64,000 nucleotides of DNA from Taibaiella sp965229095 (GTDB lineage: Bacteria > Bacteroidota > Bacteroidia > Chitinophagales > Chitinophagaceae): NCBI GenBank assembly GCA_965229095.1, contig OZ245855.1, forward strand, positions 5,022,001-5,086,000. The letters run 5' to 3'. Made by a program: the position numbers and the translations under genes. The notes under the pieces were generated by a model, which searched no databases, had not been told where the DNA came from, and saw nothing but the letters and a program-made list of their open reading frames with translations. Of the stretch, positions 1 through 8,263 are shown piece after piece. Position 1 is the first letter of the stretch. Each line of letters starts with the position of its first letter.

Positions 1-665
1 CAATGGTTCTTGAAATAGCTGCCCAGGTAAGTATCCGACAGTCCGAAAGCTTGGGCAATGGCCACAGCCGTAAGCTTCGGCGGACAATAAATATTAGCCT
101 GGATGTAGTCGATGATAGCAAGCACCCGTTTGTCCGCATTTTCTTTTACCTCGACCGGCTTTATTTTGGCGATATTCCTGGCTGCGATCACGATCAGGGC
201 GTTGACGAAGTGCATGGTAAGGTCTTCGTGATACACATCGTTGTGCTGCATGCTGTGCAGCAGGGAATCTACGATCGATCTTACCAGGAATTCATCGGGC
301 TTGTTCTTTAAGATACAACCCGATAGATGGCTCGCATAGTAAAGCAGGCATTCCATATGGTTGATGTTCTTCCAGCGGTATTCCTTCACATAGCTCCCGT
401 TGAATTTTACAAAAAGAAATTCAGAAGCCTTATCCACCGTAAAATGATACTGATCGTTGGGCGTAAGCAGCATAAGATTACCTGCCCGGTACAGCAAACG
501 GTTACTGTTGATGTTGAAAAAGCCCGAGCCCGATATCACATAGGCGATCTGGAAAAAGCTTAGCTGCAGGTTGCTTCTTGGGCAGGCCTCAATGCGCTCG
601 TGGATCACCTCCACCGGGCGATGTATATTTTCTTTCCCCATCTGGCAAAAGTACTCCTTTGTCAT
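1..665 (-). CDS. AraC-family transcriptional regulator, partial (C-terminus beyond the left edge)
   Basis: Reading the minus strand from an ATG at 665 gives an open frame that runs off the window at base 1, about 221 residues. The N-terminal part looks like an AraC cupin sensor domain (segments such as VISGSGFFNINSNRLLYRAG and LMLLTPNDQYHF). The end shows the first helix-turn-helix of an AraC DNA-binding domain (VLAIIDYIQANIYCPPKLT, then VAIAQAFGLSDTYLGSYFK). The second helix-turn-helix lies outside the window. It is divergent from the MFS exporter at 721, with only about 55 bases between the starts, so it may regulate that gene; that is inference. An in-frame ATG at 641 is an alternative start. 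The plus-strand frames over this region have no family likeness. Confidence 0.85.
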   Translation of the reverse strand, partial: MTKEYFCQMGKENIHRPVEVIHERIEACPRSNLQLSFFQIAYVISGSGFFNINSNRLLYRAGNLMLLTPNDQYHFTVDKASEFLFVKFNGSYVKEYRWKNINHMECLLYYASHLSGCILKNKPDEFLVRSIVDSLLHSMQHNDVYHEDLTMHFVNALIVIAARNIAKIKPVEVKENADKRVLAIIDYIQANIYCPPKLTAVAIAQAFGLSDTYLGSYFKNH

Positions 666-698
666 GAAAATGTACCGGTATATGGCTTTTTGCCGGTT

Positions 699-706
699 TA
701 TTTTTG
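699..706 (+). promoter_or_regulatory. -7 promoter box (TATTTTTG) of the MFS gene
   Basis: This is an exact match to the Bacteroidota -7 consensus TAnnTTTG, 14 bases before the ATG at 721. No convincing -33 TTTG is seen at the usual distance. The box supports the start at 721 rather than an in-frame start further upstream. Confidence 0.45.
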
Positions 707-720
707 TCTTAAAAAAACTA

Positions 721-2250
721 ATGTCCCTTTCCACTTATCCCCGTAAAAATAGGATTGCCCTGGCGGCTGTATGCCTGGCCTCGCTTATGTTCGGCCTTGA
801 GATTTCGAGTGTTCCTGTAATATTACCTACCCTGGAACAATTGCTGCAGGGTAATTTTAAAGACATGCAATGGATCATGAATGCCTATACCATTGCCTGT
901 ACCACAGTGCTGATGGCTACCGGTACCCTGGCCGACAGGTATGGCCGCAGGCTCATTTTTATCATCAGTATTGTTTTATTCGGTATCACTTCCCTGGTTT
1001 GCGGTCTGGCGCGTACTATGCCTTTGCTGATCGCCGGCCGGTTACTGCAGGGCATAAGCGGCGGCGCTATGCTCATCTGCCAGGTAGCCGTATTGTCGCA
1101 CCAGTTCCGAGAGGGAAAAGAGCGTGCTAAAGCCTTTGCCGCCTGGGGTGTTATCTTCGGGATAGGGCTGGGCTTCGGCCCTTTGATCGGAGGTGGTATC
1201 GTAGCCTTGTCCAACTGGCAATGGGTGTTCCTGGTGCATGTATTGATTGCCGCCGTAACCCTGGTACTCGTTTTTGCCGGTGTGCTGGAGTCCCGCGATC
1301 CCCAGGCGCGCAAGTTGGATGTGGCCGGCATGATAACGCTGTCGCTTGCGGTTTTCGGGTTGACTTATTATATCACGCAGGGCGCCGATATCGGCTTCCT
1401 GAGCCCGCTTGCCTGCCTTATCCTTGCCGTTACGGTAATCAGCTTCCTGCTTTTTATCTATGCCGAAAGGAAGAGCGCTCATCCCATGTTCGACTTCTCC
1501 ATATTCCGCATCCGCGAATTTTCAGGAGCACTGCTGGGCTCTGCAGGTATGAACTTCAGCTTTTGGCCCTTCATGATCTATCTGCCGGTCTACTTCCAGA
1601 CGGCCTTGGGGTATGATACCATATTGGCCGGCTTATCCCTGCTGGCCTATACCTTACCTACCCTGGTAGTGCCTCCCCTGGCCGAATGGCTGGCATTGCG
1701 GTATCGTTCGGGCATCGTTATTCCCTTGGGTATGTTCCTGATAGGGCTGGGCTTCTTCTTCATGTGGTATGGCAGCGATACGGTACAGGCCAGCTGGCTT
1801 ACCATGCTGCCGGGTTCTTTGCTGGCAGGCATCGGCCTGGGATTTACCAATACTCCTGTTACCAATGCCACCACAGGCGCAGTGCCAGTAGCACGGGCCG
1901 GTATGGCTTCGGGTATCGATATGAGCGCCCGGCTCATTACGTTGGCCATTAATATTGCGCTTATGGGTTACCTGTTGCTGCTGGGTGTAGGTGCTTATCT
2001 CGAACAGGCATTGCCGGGTACCGATGCATTGCAGTTGCACCGCCTGGCCGAGCTGGTGGTAACCGGGGATAAAGCATCCTTCAGGCAAAGCATACCGTCA
2101 TTATCCGATGAGATCGTACATGCGGCACTGATGCAGGGTTTTCGCTGGGTAATGCTCTATGGCGCTACAGGCATATGGATACTGGCCGGGTTAAGCTATG
2201 TTATTTTTAATAAAGGTAAAGTACCCGCAGCCCGTAAAGCATATTCCTAG
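721..2250 (+). CDS. MFS transporter, 14-helix drug/proton antiporter type (DHA2-like)
   Basis: This is a 509-residue polytopic membrane protein with many hydrophobic segments. The major-facilitator loop motif LADRYGRR follows helix 2, and a G-rich segment (IFGIGLGFGPLIGG) around helix 5 fits motif C of proton antiporters. Length and helix number fit the DHA2 group (EmrB/QacA type), which exports drugs or lipids at the inner membrane using the proton gradient. The substrate cannot be read from sequence. I chose the ATG at 721 because a longer in-frame start (571) would lie inside the divergent regulator. An AraC-type regulator lies directly upstream on the other strand, a common arrangement for inducible efflux pumps. 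Confidence 0.85.
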   Translation: MSLSTYPRKNRIALAAVCLASLMFGLEISSVPVILPTLEQLLQGNFKDMQWIMNAYTIACTTVLMATGTLADRYGRRLIFIISIVLFGITSLVCGLARTMPLLIAGRLLQGISGGAMLICQVAVLSHQFREGKERAKAFAAWGVIFGIGLGFGPLIGGGIVALSNWQWVFLVHVLIAAVTLVLVFAGVLESRDPQARKLDVAGMITLSLAVFGLTYYITQGADIGFLSPLACLILAVTVISFLLFIYAERKSAHPMFDFSIFRIREFSGALLGSAGMNFSFWPFMIYLPVYFQTALGYDTILAGLSLLAYTLPTLVVPPLAEWLALRYRSGIVIPLGMFLIGLGFFFMWYGSDTVQASWLTMLPGSLLAGIGLGFTNTPVTNATTGAVPVARAGMASGIDMSARLITLAINIALMGYLLLLGVGAYLEQALPGTDALQLHRLAELVVTGDKASFRQSIPSLSDEIVHAALMQGFRWVMLYGATGIWILAGLSYVIFNKGKVPAARKAYS

Positions 2251-2262
2251 CCGGTAGTGATA

Positions 2263-2309
2263 AAAGAACAAATCCTCACAAGCGCATCGCTTGTGAGGAT
2301 TTGTTCTTT
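2263..2309. terminator. Bidirectional hairpin terminator
   Basis: A perfect 22-bp inverted repeat with a 3-base loop (CAT at 2285-2287) lies between the convergent MFS gene and M28 peptidase gene. The stem begins AAAGAA and ends TTCTTT, so it can serve both strands. Confidence 0.85.
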
Positions 2310-2324
2310 GCATTATTATATAGC

Positions 2325-3320
2325 TTATTGCTGGTAAAGGAATTGAAGCAGGGTTTGTCCTACGGCCTTTAACGTGGAGCGATCAATTACGCTCATGTTG
2401 TCGTTGTGGGTATGCCAATGCGACGGGAAGCCGGTATTGGAGCCTGCGGGCAGGTGAATGATGTCGATGGTCGGTATTTTGATGATCTGGTTTACCGGCA
2501 CATGATCGTCGGTAATGGTACCGCCGTTTTCGTACACGAAGTAAGAGGAATAGCCGGCCTGGTTAGCAGCAGCCCATACCGATTTCTGTAGGTTGGCTGC
2601 ATATTGCTGGGAGTTGCCTTCCAGCGGGAAGCGGGCATTTTTGCCACCTACCATATCCAGCAGGATGCCACCTTCGGCGCGGTAACCGGGCACGTGCGGG
2701 TTCTTGGCCCAGTATTGGGTACCCAGGGCATAGGAATCGTCTTTCCATTCTGTTTTGCCATAGTCTTCAACATCAGTTAGTAAAATATCCACGCCCAGGT
2801 CGGGATTATTCAGCGGCGTATTTTTCAAGGCGTTGGCCAGTTCTATCAATACACCCACACCACTGGCGCCATCGTCGGCGGCATCGATCGGTTTATCCTT
2901 ATCCGTTACATCCTGGTCGGCCCAGGGGCGGCTGTCCCAGTGTGCCAGCAGCAATATCCTCCGTTTGGCCTGTGGCCTTATGGCGCCTATCAGGTTGATG
3001 CAGCGCAGCTTTGTTTTTTTATCGCCGGCCAGCAACTGTGTTTCCTGCCGGTACACACTGTCGCAATACATTTTCAACTGGACTTCCATCCAGTTGGCGC
3101 ACTTAAGCTGGGCTGCGCTTCCGGGTACCCTTGGACCCATAGCTACCTGTTGCGCAATATAAGAATAGGCCGAGTCGGCATTGAAGGCCGGTACCTTTAT
3201 TGCCGGTGTGGTATTCTCGGTAGTTGTTGCCGTTTCCTGTGCTTGTTCTGTTGTGCCCGACTGGCAGCCATAAGCCATCACAAGGCCTATGGAGCAAATG
3301 CTGAGGAAGATTTTTTTCAT
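2325..3320 (-). CDS. Secreted M28-family zinc peptidase / glutaminyl-peptide cyclotransferase-like lipoprotein
   Basis: This 331-residue protein starts at MKKIFLSI and has a signal peptide ending at Cys19, which suggests a lipoprotein although the lipobox is imperfect (AYGC). The metal-site motifs of the M28/glutaminyl-cyclase fold are in order: HWDSRP (about 127), DDGASG (149), DVEDYG (183), LLDMVGG (220) and HTHNDN (303). Asp, Glu and His from these segments should bind zinc. Glutaminyl cyclases turn N-terminal Gln into pyroglutamate, while other M28 members are aminopeptidases; the VEDYG segment favours the cyclase-like group. It likely acts in the periplasm or at the outer membrane. A longer frame extends to 3470, but the signal peptide fixes the start at 3320. 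Confidence 0.8.
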   Translation of the reverse strand: MKKIFLSICSIGLVMAYGCQSGTTEQAQETATTTENTTPAIKVPAFNADSAYSYIAQQVAMGPRVPGSAAQLKCANWMEVQLKMYCDSVYRQETQLLAGDKKTKLRCINLIGAIRPQAKRRILLLAHWDSRPWADQDVTDKDKPIDAADDGASGVGVLIELANALKNTPLNNPDLGVDILLTDVEDYGKTEWKDDSYALGTQYWAKNPHVPGYRAEGGILLDMVGGKNARFPLEGNSQQYAANLQKSVWAAANQAGYSSYFVYENGGTITDDHVPVNQIIKIPTIDIIHLPAGSNTGFPSHWHTHNDNMSVIDRSTLKAVGQTLLQFLYQQ

Positions 3321-3524
3321 TAGGTATAAACCGGATTGTGGTCTTGCTTTTTGGTTAAAAAAGATACCCCGAACCTTTTCTGTTCCAAGGGATATGCAAG
3401 GTAATACAATTGTGGTGTAAAAATATTCAGCGGCCGAAAATAAGCCCGGTCGGCCCCTGGCAATAAGCAAAAAAGCGAAATAAAAAAAACTGGAATTTCT
3501 TGTTTTTAACCCGTTACCTTTCTT

Positions 3525-3532
3525 TATTTTTG
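3525..3532 (+). promoter_or_regulatory. -7 promoter box (TATTTTTG) of purA
   Basis: This matches TAnnTTTG and lies 23 bases before the purA ATG. A TTG at 3500-3502 is a plausible -33 element with a 22-base spacer. Confidence 0.5.
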
Positions 3533-3555
3533 CCCTTTCGCATTAAAAATTCAAC

Positions 3556-4821
3556 ATGGTTGACGTACTAATTGGTTTGCAGTGGGGTGACGAAGGCAAA
3601 GGTAAAATAGTAGATTATCTTGCTGCAAATTATGATATTATCGCCCGGTTCCAGGGTGGTCCCAATGCAGGGCATACCTTGTATGTAAACGGTCAGAAAG
3701 TGGTATTGCGTACGATACCTTCGGGCGTGTTCCACGAGCGTACGTTAAACCTTATCGGCAACGGCGTTGTTATTGATCCGGTTACTTTGAAAGAAGAGAT
3801 CGAGGGATTGAAAACGCTGGGTGTGGACCTGGGTGCTAACCTGTTCATTTCTCATAAAGCACATCTTATCCTGCCTTCGCACCGTGCTTTGGATGCAGCA
3901 TCGGAGCATGCGAAAGGCAAAGAAAAAATTGGTTCCACGCTCAAAGGTATAGGTCCGGCTTATATGGATAAAACCGGCAGGAATGGCCTGCGTGTGGGCG
4001 ATGTGCTGGCACCCAACTGGGAAGAGCGTTATGCCCGTCTCAGGAGCAAGCATGTGGAAATGCTGCGCATGTACGATGAAGTACCTGACTGGGAATCCTG
4101 GGAAGCTGATTTCTTTACCGCAGTAGCTTACCTGCGCTCTTTGAATATCGTTAATGGAGAATACTGGCTGAACGACCACCTGCAGCAAGGCAAGAAAGTG
4201 CTGGCAGAAGGCGCGCAGGGCAGTATGCTGGATGTGGACTACGGAACTTATCCTTTCGTTACTTCTTCCAATACCATAGTAGCCGGCGTATGTACGGGCT
4301 TAGGTGTTGCTCCTGCAAAGATCGGGGAGGTGTATGGTATCACTAAAGCTTATTGTACCCGTGTAGGCAGCGGTCCTTTCCCTACGGAACTGAATGACGA
4401 AACAGGAGAAAGGCTGCGTGCTGCAGGACATGAGTTCGGTGCTGTAACCAAACGTCCGCGCCGTTGCGGCTGGATGGACCTGGTCGCTTTGCGTTATGTG
4501 TGCATGCTGAGTGGTGTAACCAGATTGATCGTGACGAAAGCCGATGTGCTGGATGACTTTAGCGAAATTAAAGTGGCTACTGCGTATAACCTGAACGGAA
4601 CAGAAACTGTTGAATTCCCGTTCGATATTTGTGACAGCGACATCGTTCCGGTGTACGAAACATTTAAGGGCTGGGATACCAGTATCAGCGAATGTACGTC
4701 AGCGGAAGAACTGCCTGAAACTTTTAAAAACTATTGTAGATTTGTAGCAGACTTTCTGCAAACGAGGATACAATTTATTTCTAACGGTACAGGCAGGGAT
4801 CAGTTACTGGCGTTGTTTTAA
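3556..4821 (+). CDS. purA: Adenylosuccinate synthase
   Basis: PurA joins IMP and aspartate to adenylosuccinate using GTP, the first committed step from IMP to AMP in the cytoplasm. The 421-residue protein has the N-terminal signature QWGDEGKGK (about 9-17), GGPNAGHT (34-41), the GSTLKGIGPAY segment (about 126-136) and the late LDDFSEIKVATAY region, all typical of the family, and is close to the usual 425-430 residues. It is preceded by a TAnnTTTG box and is the first gene of a rightward run. No frame damage is seen. Confidence 0.97.
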   Translation: MVDVLIGLQWGDEGKGKIVDYLAANYDIIARFQGGPNAGHTLYVNGQKVVLRTIPSGVFHERTLNLIGNGVVIDPVTLKEEIEGLKTLGVDLGANLFISHKAHLILPSHRALDAASEHAKGKEKIGSTLKGIGPAYMDKTGRNGLRVGDVLAPNWEERYARLRSKHVEMLRMYDEVPDWESWEADFFTAVAYLRSLNIVNGEYWLNDHLQQGKKVLAEGAQGSMLDVDYGTYPFVTSSNTIVAGVCTGLGVAPAKIGEVYGITKAYCTRVGSGPFPTELNDETGERLRAAGHEFGAVTKRPRRCGWMDLVALRYVCMLSGVTRLIVTKADVLDDFSEIKVATAYNLNGTETVEFPFDICDSDIVPVYETFKGWDTSISECTSAEELPETFKNYCRFVADFLQTRIQFISNGTGRDQLLALF

Positions 4822-4934
4822 CAATCCTGTTTTGTATTATCATCGAATAAATTTTTCAGGAAAATTTTGTTAAACCAAAAAACTAATAAAAATTTACATC
4901 ACAAATTATAGAACCAGTTAATAGTTCGTGTGCT

Positions 4935-5402
4935 ATGAAATCTAACTCAGAAAAAAAAACAGCGGTAAAGAAGGCCGCTCCTGCGAAAAAAGAAGCAGCA
5001 CCTAAGAAAAGTGCAAAGGCCAAATCAGAAGAAGATGAGGTAGATGAGGATGAGGACGAGTTGTTTGATGATGAAGCGCCCAAAAAGAAAGGCGTGAAAT
5101 CAGCAAAAGCTGCTCCTAAGAAATCGAAGAATGATGACGATGATGATGATGACGACGATGGGGACGATGATGATGATTTAGATGATGATGATGATGATGA
5201 TGATTTTAACAAAGATGAATTTGCCGATGAGGACCCGGATTTTGAAGAGTTTGATATTCCCAAGTCCAAGAAAGGCAGTTCTGGTGGCGCTGGTAAGAAG
5301 AAAGGCGGCGATGATTTTGATGATGACTTCAGCGACCTTGGATTTGATGATCTTGGCGGCGGTGGCGGTGGTTTCGACGACGATGATGATGATGATTTTT
5401 AA
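4935..5402 (+). CDS. Acidic low-complexity protein, function unknown
   Basis: This is a 155-residue protein of unknown role. Residues 1-65 are rich in Lys, Ala and Glu in a histone-tail-like pattern (KKAAPAKKEAAPKKSAK). A middle block (about 66-90) is almost pure Asp, encoded by GAT/GAC runs, and is followed by DPDFEEFDIPKSKK. A Gly/Lys patch leads to a C-terminus ending FDDDDDDDF. No catalytic motif, signal peptide or membrane segment is present. Its place between purA and pabB, a start just after AT-rich leader sequence, and a frame kept open through a repeat-rich stretch argue it is real. It could bind nucleic acid, basic proteins or divalent cations, but that is speculation. The opposite-strand Ser-rich frame is a shadow. 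Confidence 0.7.
   Translation: MKSNSEKKTAVKKAAPAKKEAAPKKSAKAKSEEDEVDEDEDELFDDEAPKKKGVKSAKAAPKKSKNDDDDDDDDDGDDDDDLDDDDDDDDFNKDEFADEDPDFEEFDIPKSKKGSSGGAGKKKGGDDFDDDFSDLGFDDLGGGGGGFDDDDDDDF
5124..5210 (+). repeat. GAT/GAC trinucleotide microsatellite inside the acidic gene
   Basis: Runs of GAT and GAC codons encode two poly-Asp blocks separated by single Gly and Leu interruptions. Being in-frame trinucleotide units, changes in repeat number would alter length without breaking the frame. Confidence 0.75.
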
Positions 5403-5420
5403 TAACCTGTATCGTTTATA

Positions 5421-6695
5421 ATGTCTGCACGAACTTCCGTTTCTTTTTCCTTCCCGGAAGAAGAGCTACAGACGATAAAAAGAAAAATGCTGAATTGGCT
5501 CCGGCCTTTCAGCATTTTTGTTTATCTGGACAATAATGAATACCAGCACGGGCCGCGGCGTTTTGAATTGCTGGCCGGCGCCAGCGCTGCCGCCTTTTTT
5601 GAACACGCAGCAGCAGGCGACGGGGACTGGCTTTTCGGTCACCTGGCTTATGATTATAAAAATAAAATAGAACCTAAATTATCGAGCAGGAATGAAGAAC
5701 AGATCGGCTTCCCGGACTCGTTCTTCTTTCGCCCCGATACTGTAATATATATCCCGGCAGGGAGCTGTGAATTGCATGTTTGCTCCCTGCATGAGGACCC
5801 GGAAATTGTGTTGCAGCAAATACTGGCATTGCCTTCGCAAGTAGCCGATACCCTGCCGGAAAAACGCAATATAGATTGGCAATACCGCTTTACCCGGGAA
5901 GCATATATCGATAGCATTGCCCGTATAAGGCAGCATATAGAAGAGGGGGATTGCTATGAGCTTAATTTTTGTACGGAAGCTTATGCGCCCGATACCTTTA
6001 TTGATCCCTTTGCGGTCTTTGACCGCCTGAATACTGTAAATCCTGCCCCCTTTGCCGCGCTGTACCGCTACAACGATGCCTGGCTCATGTGTGCGAGCCC
6101 CGAGCGTTTCCTGCACAAAGAAAAGGACGAAATACTATCACAACCCATTAAAGGTACTTCCCGGAGAGGTACCGATGCAGAAGCCGACGAACACCTGAAA
6201 GCAGTGCTGTACAACAATGCAAAGGAAAGAGCTGAAAATGTAATGATCGTGGATCTCGTACGCAACGATCTGGCCCGCAGTTGCCGTACCGGCACGATTG
6301 CCGTACCGGAATTGTTTGGCGTATATACCTTTCCGCAGGTGCATCAGCTCATCTCCACCGTATCTGGTACGTTAAAGCCGGGTATCGGCAACCTGGAAAT
6401 CATAGAACATGCTTTTCCCATGGGTAGTATGACCGGGGCGCCTAAAGTGATGGTGATGGAGTTGATCGAACAATACGAGCGTTCACGCAGAGGCTTGTAT
6501 GCCGGTACCGTAGGCTATTGTACGCCCGAAGGTGACTTCGATTTCAATGTAGTGATCCGGAGTTTATTGTATAACCATACCAGCGGCTACCTGTCGTACC
6601 AGACCGGCGGGGCCATCACGTATGGCAGCGATGCGGCAGCGGAATGGGAAGAAGTACGCCTGAAGGCAAAAGCCCTGGAACAAATCTTTTTATAA
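5421..6695 (+). CDS. pabB: Aminodeoxychorismate synthase component I (chorismate-binding protein)
   Basis: PabB uses chorismate and ammonia, the latter usually from a PabA/TrpG glutaminase, to make 4-amino-4-deoxychorismate for folate synthesis. The 424-residue protein has the chorismate-binding C-terminal domain: the CASPERFL segment, the Lys-bearing PIKGTSRRG, ENVMIVDLVRNDL, SMTGAPKVM and YQTGGAITYGSD. The PIKG Lys, instead of the TrpE-type substitution, supports aminodeoxychorismate rather than anthranilate synthesis. The N-terminal half is short and divergent compared with TrpE. It follows the acidic gene by 18 bases and is likely co-transcribed. No pabA is seen nearby. Confidence 0.88.
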   Translation: MSARTSVSFSFPEEELQTIKRKMLNWLRPFSIFVYLDNNEYQHGPRRFELLAGASAAAFFEHAAAGDGDWLFGHLAYDYKNKIEPKLSSRNEEQIGFPDSFFFRPDTVIYIPAGSCELHVCSLHEDPEIVLQQILALPSQVADTLPEKRNIDWQYRFTREAYIDSIARIRQHIEEGDCYELNFCTEAYAPDTFIDPFAVFDRLNTVNPAPFAALYRYNDAWLMCASPERFLHKEKDEILSQPIKGTSRRGTDAEADEHLKAVLYNNAKERAENVMIVDLVRNDLARSCRTGTIAVPELFGVYTFPQVHQLISTVSGTLKPGIGNLEIIEHAFPMGSMTGAPKVMVMELIEQYERSRRGLYAGTVGYCTPEGDFDFNVVIRSLLYNHTSGYLSYQTGGAITYGSDAAAEWEEVRLKAKALEQIFL

Positions 6696-6706
6696 ATGTT
6701 TCCTGT

Positions 6707-6714
6707 TACCTTTG
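6707..6714 (+). promoter_or_regulatory. -7 promoter box (TACCTTTG)
   Basis: This is an exact TAnnTTTG match 31 bases before the DUF1573 start, between pabB and that gene. It suggests a second transcription start inside the cluster. The T-rich stretch at 6687-6691 lies where a degenerate -33 element could be. Confidence 0.6.
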
Positions 6715-6745
6715 TACAGTTTTTTTCTATTCTAAAAACATTTGA

Positions 6746-7246
6746 ATGAACGCCCAGGTTAAGACTATATTACTGACCATCCTTACATTATCCCTGTTCA
6801 CAATTGCATTGGTGGAGCTTACCGGTGTCAGCTCAAGGGCCCTGTTTAATAAATACGGTATAGGAGCGCCTCCCCCGCATGCTACAGATCTGCAGGAGCG
6901 CAACGAGCGGGAAGAAAAAGTAAAGAAGATGCCCAGGACCTCTATTTTTTTCCTGGAAGATAAATTCAATTTCGGTAAAGTAAAGGAAGGCGAAAAAGTG
7001 AAGCATGCTTTCAAATTCAAAAATACAGGAGAAAATCCCCTGATGATCGCCGATGCCATCGCTTCCTGCGGCTGTACGGTTCCTTCTTTCTCCAATGCGC
7101 CGGTATTGCCCGGGGCCGAAGGGGAGATCGTCGTGGAGTTCAATACGCAGGGGCGTAAAGGAAATGCGCATAAATCGGTGATCGTAGTCTCCAATGCAGA
7201 CCGGGAGCGGGTTTCCATATCTTTTGACGCCGAAGTGGTTGATTAA
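6746..7246 (+). CDS. DUF1573 domain protein, membrane-anchored
   Basis: This is a 166-residue protein with an N-terminal hydrophobic segment (about 7-26: TILLTILTLSLFTIALVELT) that acts as signal peptide or anchor. Residues about 65-165 form a DUF1573 domain (FNFGKVKEGEKVKHAFKFKN, then CGCTVPSF, then GEIVVEFNTQGRKG), an immunoglobulin-like ASH/MSP-type fold common in Bacteroidota envelope proteins. No enzyme motif is present; the CGC pair is characteristic of the family. It probably sits in the periplasm. The role is unknown beyond family membership. It is followed 19 bases later by the prenyltransferase gene. Confidence 0.85.
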   Translation: MNAQVKTILLTILTLSLFTIALVELTGVSSRALFNKYGIGAPPPHATDLQERNEREEKVKKMPRTSIFFLEDKFNFGKVKEGEKVKHAFKFKNTGENPLMIADAIASCGCTVPSFSNAPVLPGAEGEIVVEFNTQGRKGNAHKSVIVVSNADRERVSISFDAEVVD

Positions 7247-7265
7247 TTTTTTATAATAGCGTATC

Positions 7266-8153
7266 ATGAGTAGTACACAAGCCATACCGAAACAGGGTAA
7301 TGTTGTCGGTAAATATCTTTCCCTGGTAAAATTCAGTCATACCGTCTTTGCCTTACCCTTTGCCCTCATCGGGTTTACGCTGGCTGTGGCTTATGAGCAG
7401 CAAACCTTCCACTGGTACCTGCTGGTATGTATGCTCCTGTGTATGGTATTCGCCCGTAGCGCAGCTATGGCCTTTAACCGTTACCTTGATCGCCGTTTTG
7501 ATGCGATGAACCCGCGTACCGCGCAAAGGGAGATCCCGGCAGGTGTTATCCAGCCGCAACATGCCCTGATCTTTACTATAGTGAACTGCCTGTTGTTTGT
7601 GATCACCACTTACTTTATCAATACGATCTGCTTCTACCTGTCTCCTATAGCTTTATTCGTGATCTTATTTTACAGCTATACCAAGCGGTTTACGGCGCTA
7701 TGCCACCTGGTGCTGGGAGCAGGATTGGCCCTGGCGCCCATTGGCGCTTACCTGGCTGTGACGGGATACTTCCATTTTCTGCCGCTCTTCTTTTCCTTTA
7801 CCGTATTTACCTGGGTGTCGGGTTTTGATATTATATACGCGCTACAGGACGAAGAGTTTGACCGGGGGCAAAAGCTGCATTCCATACCAGCCGCATTGGG
7901 CAAGAAGAAAGCGCTATGGGTTTCCAATGCATTGCATTTTTGTTCTGCCTTATTTGTGATCGCCGCAGGTATAATAGCGCCCTTCGGTATTCTTTACTGG
8001 ATCGGTGCGGCAGTCTTTTGCGGCCTGCTTATCTACCAGCATTTGCTGGTAAAGCCCAATGACCTGAGCAAAGTAAATATGGCCTTTGCCAATACCAACG
8101 GTATCGCCAGCATCGTGTTCGCCATATTCACGATACTGGAGCTGGTACTATAA
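7266..8153 (+). CDS. UbiA-family polyprenyltransferase (UbiA/MqnP-like)
   Basis: This is an integral membrane prenyltransferase of 295 residues. The two Asp-rich prenyl-diphosphate sites are clear: NRYLDRRFD (71-79, NxxxDxxxD) followed by NPRTAQREIPAG, and DIIYALQDEEFDRGQKLHS near 190-208. Around eight hydrophobic segments surround them. The family moves a polyprenyl chain onto an aromatic acceptor. Bacteroidota make menaquinone, not ubiquinone, so a role as MqnP in the futalosine menaquinone route is more likely than 4-hydroxybenzoate prenylation; this is inference, as no other mqn gene is in the window. It lies between DUF1573 and recQ in the same direction. Confidence 0.85.
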   Translation: MSSTQAIPKQGNVVGKYLSLVKFSHTVFALPFALIGFTLAVAYEQQTFHWYLLVCMLLCMVFARSAAMAFNRYLDRRFDAMNPRTAQREIPAGVIQPQHALIFTIVNCLLFVITTYFINTICFYLSPIALFVILFYSYTKRFTALCHLVLGAGLALAPIGAYLAVTGYFHFLPLFFSFTVFTWVSGFDIIYALQDEEFDRGQKLHSIPAALGKKKALWVSNALHFCSALFVIAAGIIAPFGILYWIGAAVFCGLLIYQHLLVKPNDLSKVNMAFANTNGIASIVFAIFTILELVL

Positions 8154-8234
8154 GCCTGGTGCTGTATGTACATGCGATCAACGGTGCAGAGATGCCCTGC
8201 CCGTAGTATGCCGGGTTGTTAGCCTGCGTTGTCT

Positions 8235-8242
8235 TATCTTTA
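8235..8242 (+). promoter_or_regulatory. -7 promoter-like box (TATCTTTA) before recQ
   Basis: This is a near match to TAnnTTTG, 22 bases before the TTG at 8264. It argues that the recQ start is at 8264, not at the upstream in-frame TTG at 8216. Confidence 0.4.
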
Positions 8243-8263
8243 AGGGCGACAAAATCATTTTTC

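Noticed and set aside
3321..3470. An N-terminal extension of the M28 peptidase to 3470
   Set aside because: It would bury a clear signal peptide 50 residues inside the protein.
4883..5269. A Ser-rich minus-strand frame over the acidic gene
   Set aside because: Poly-Ser is the simple reverse reading of GAT repeats.
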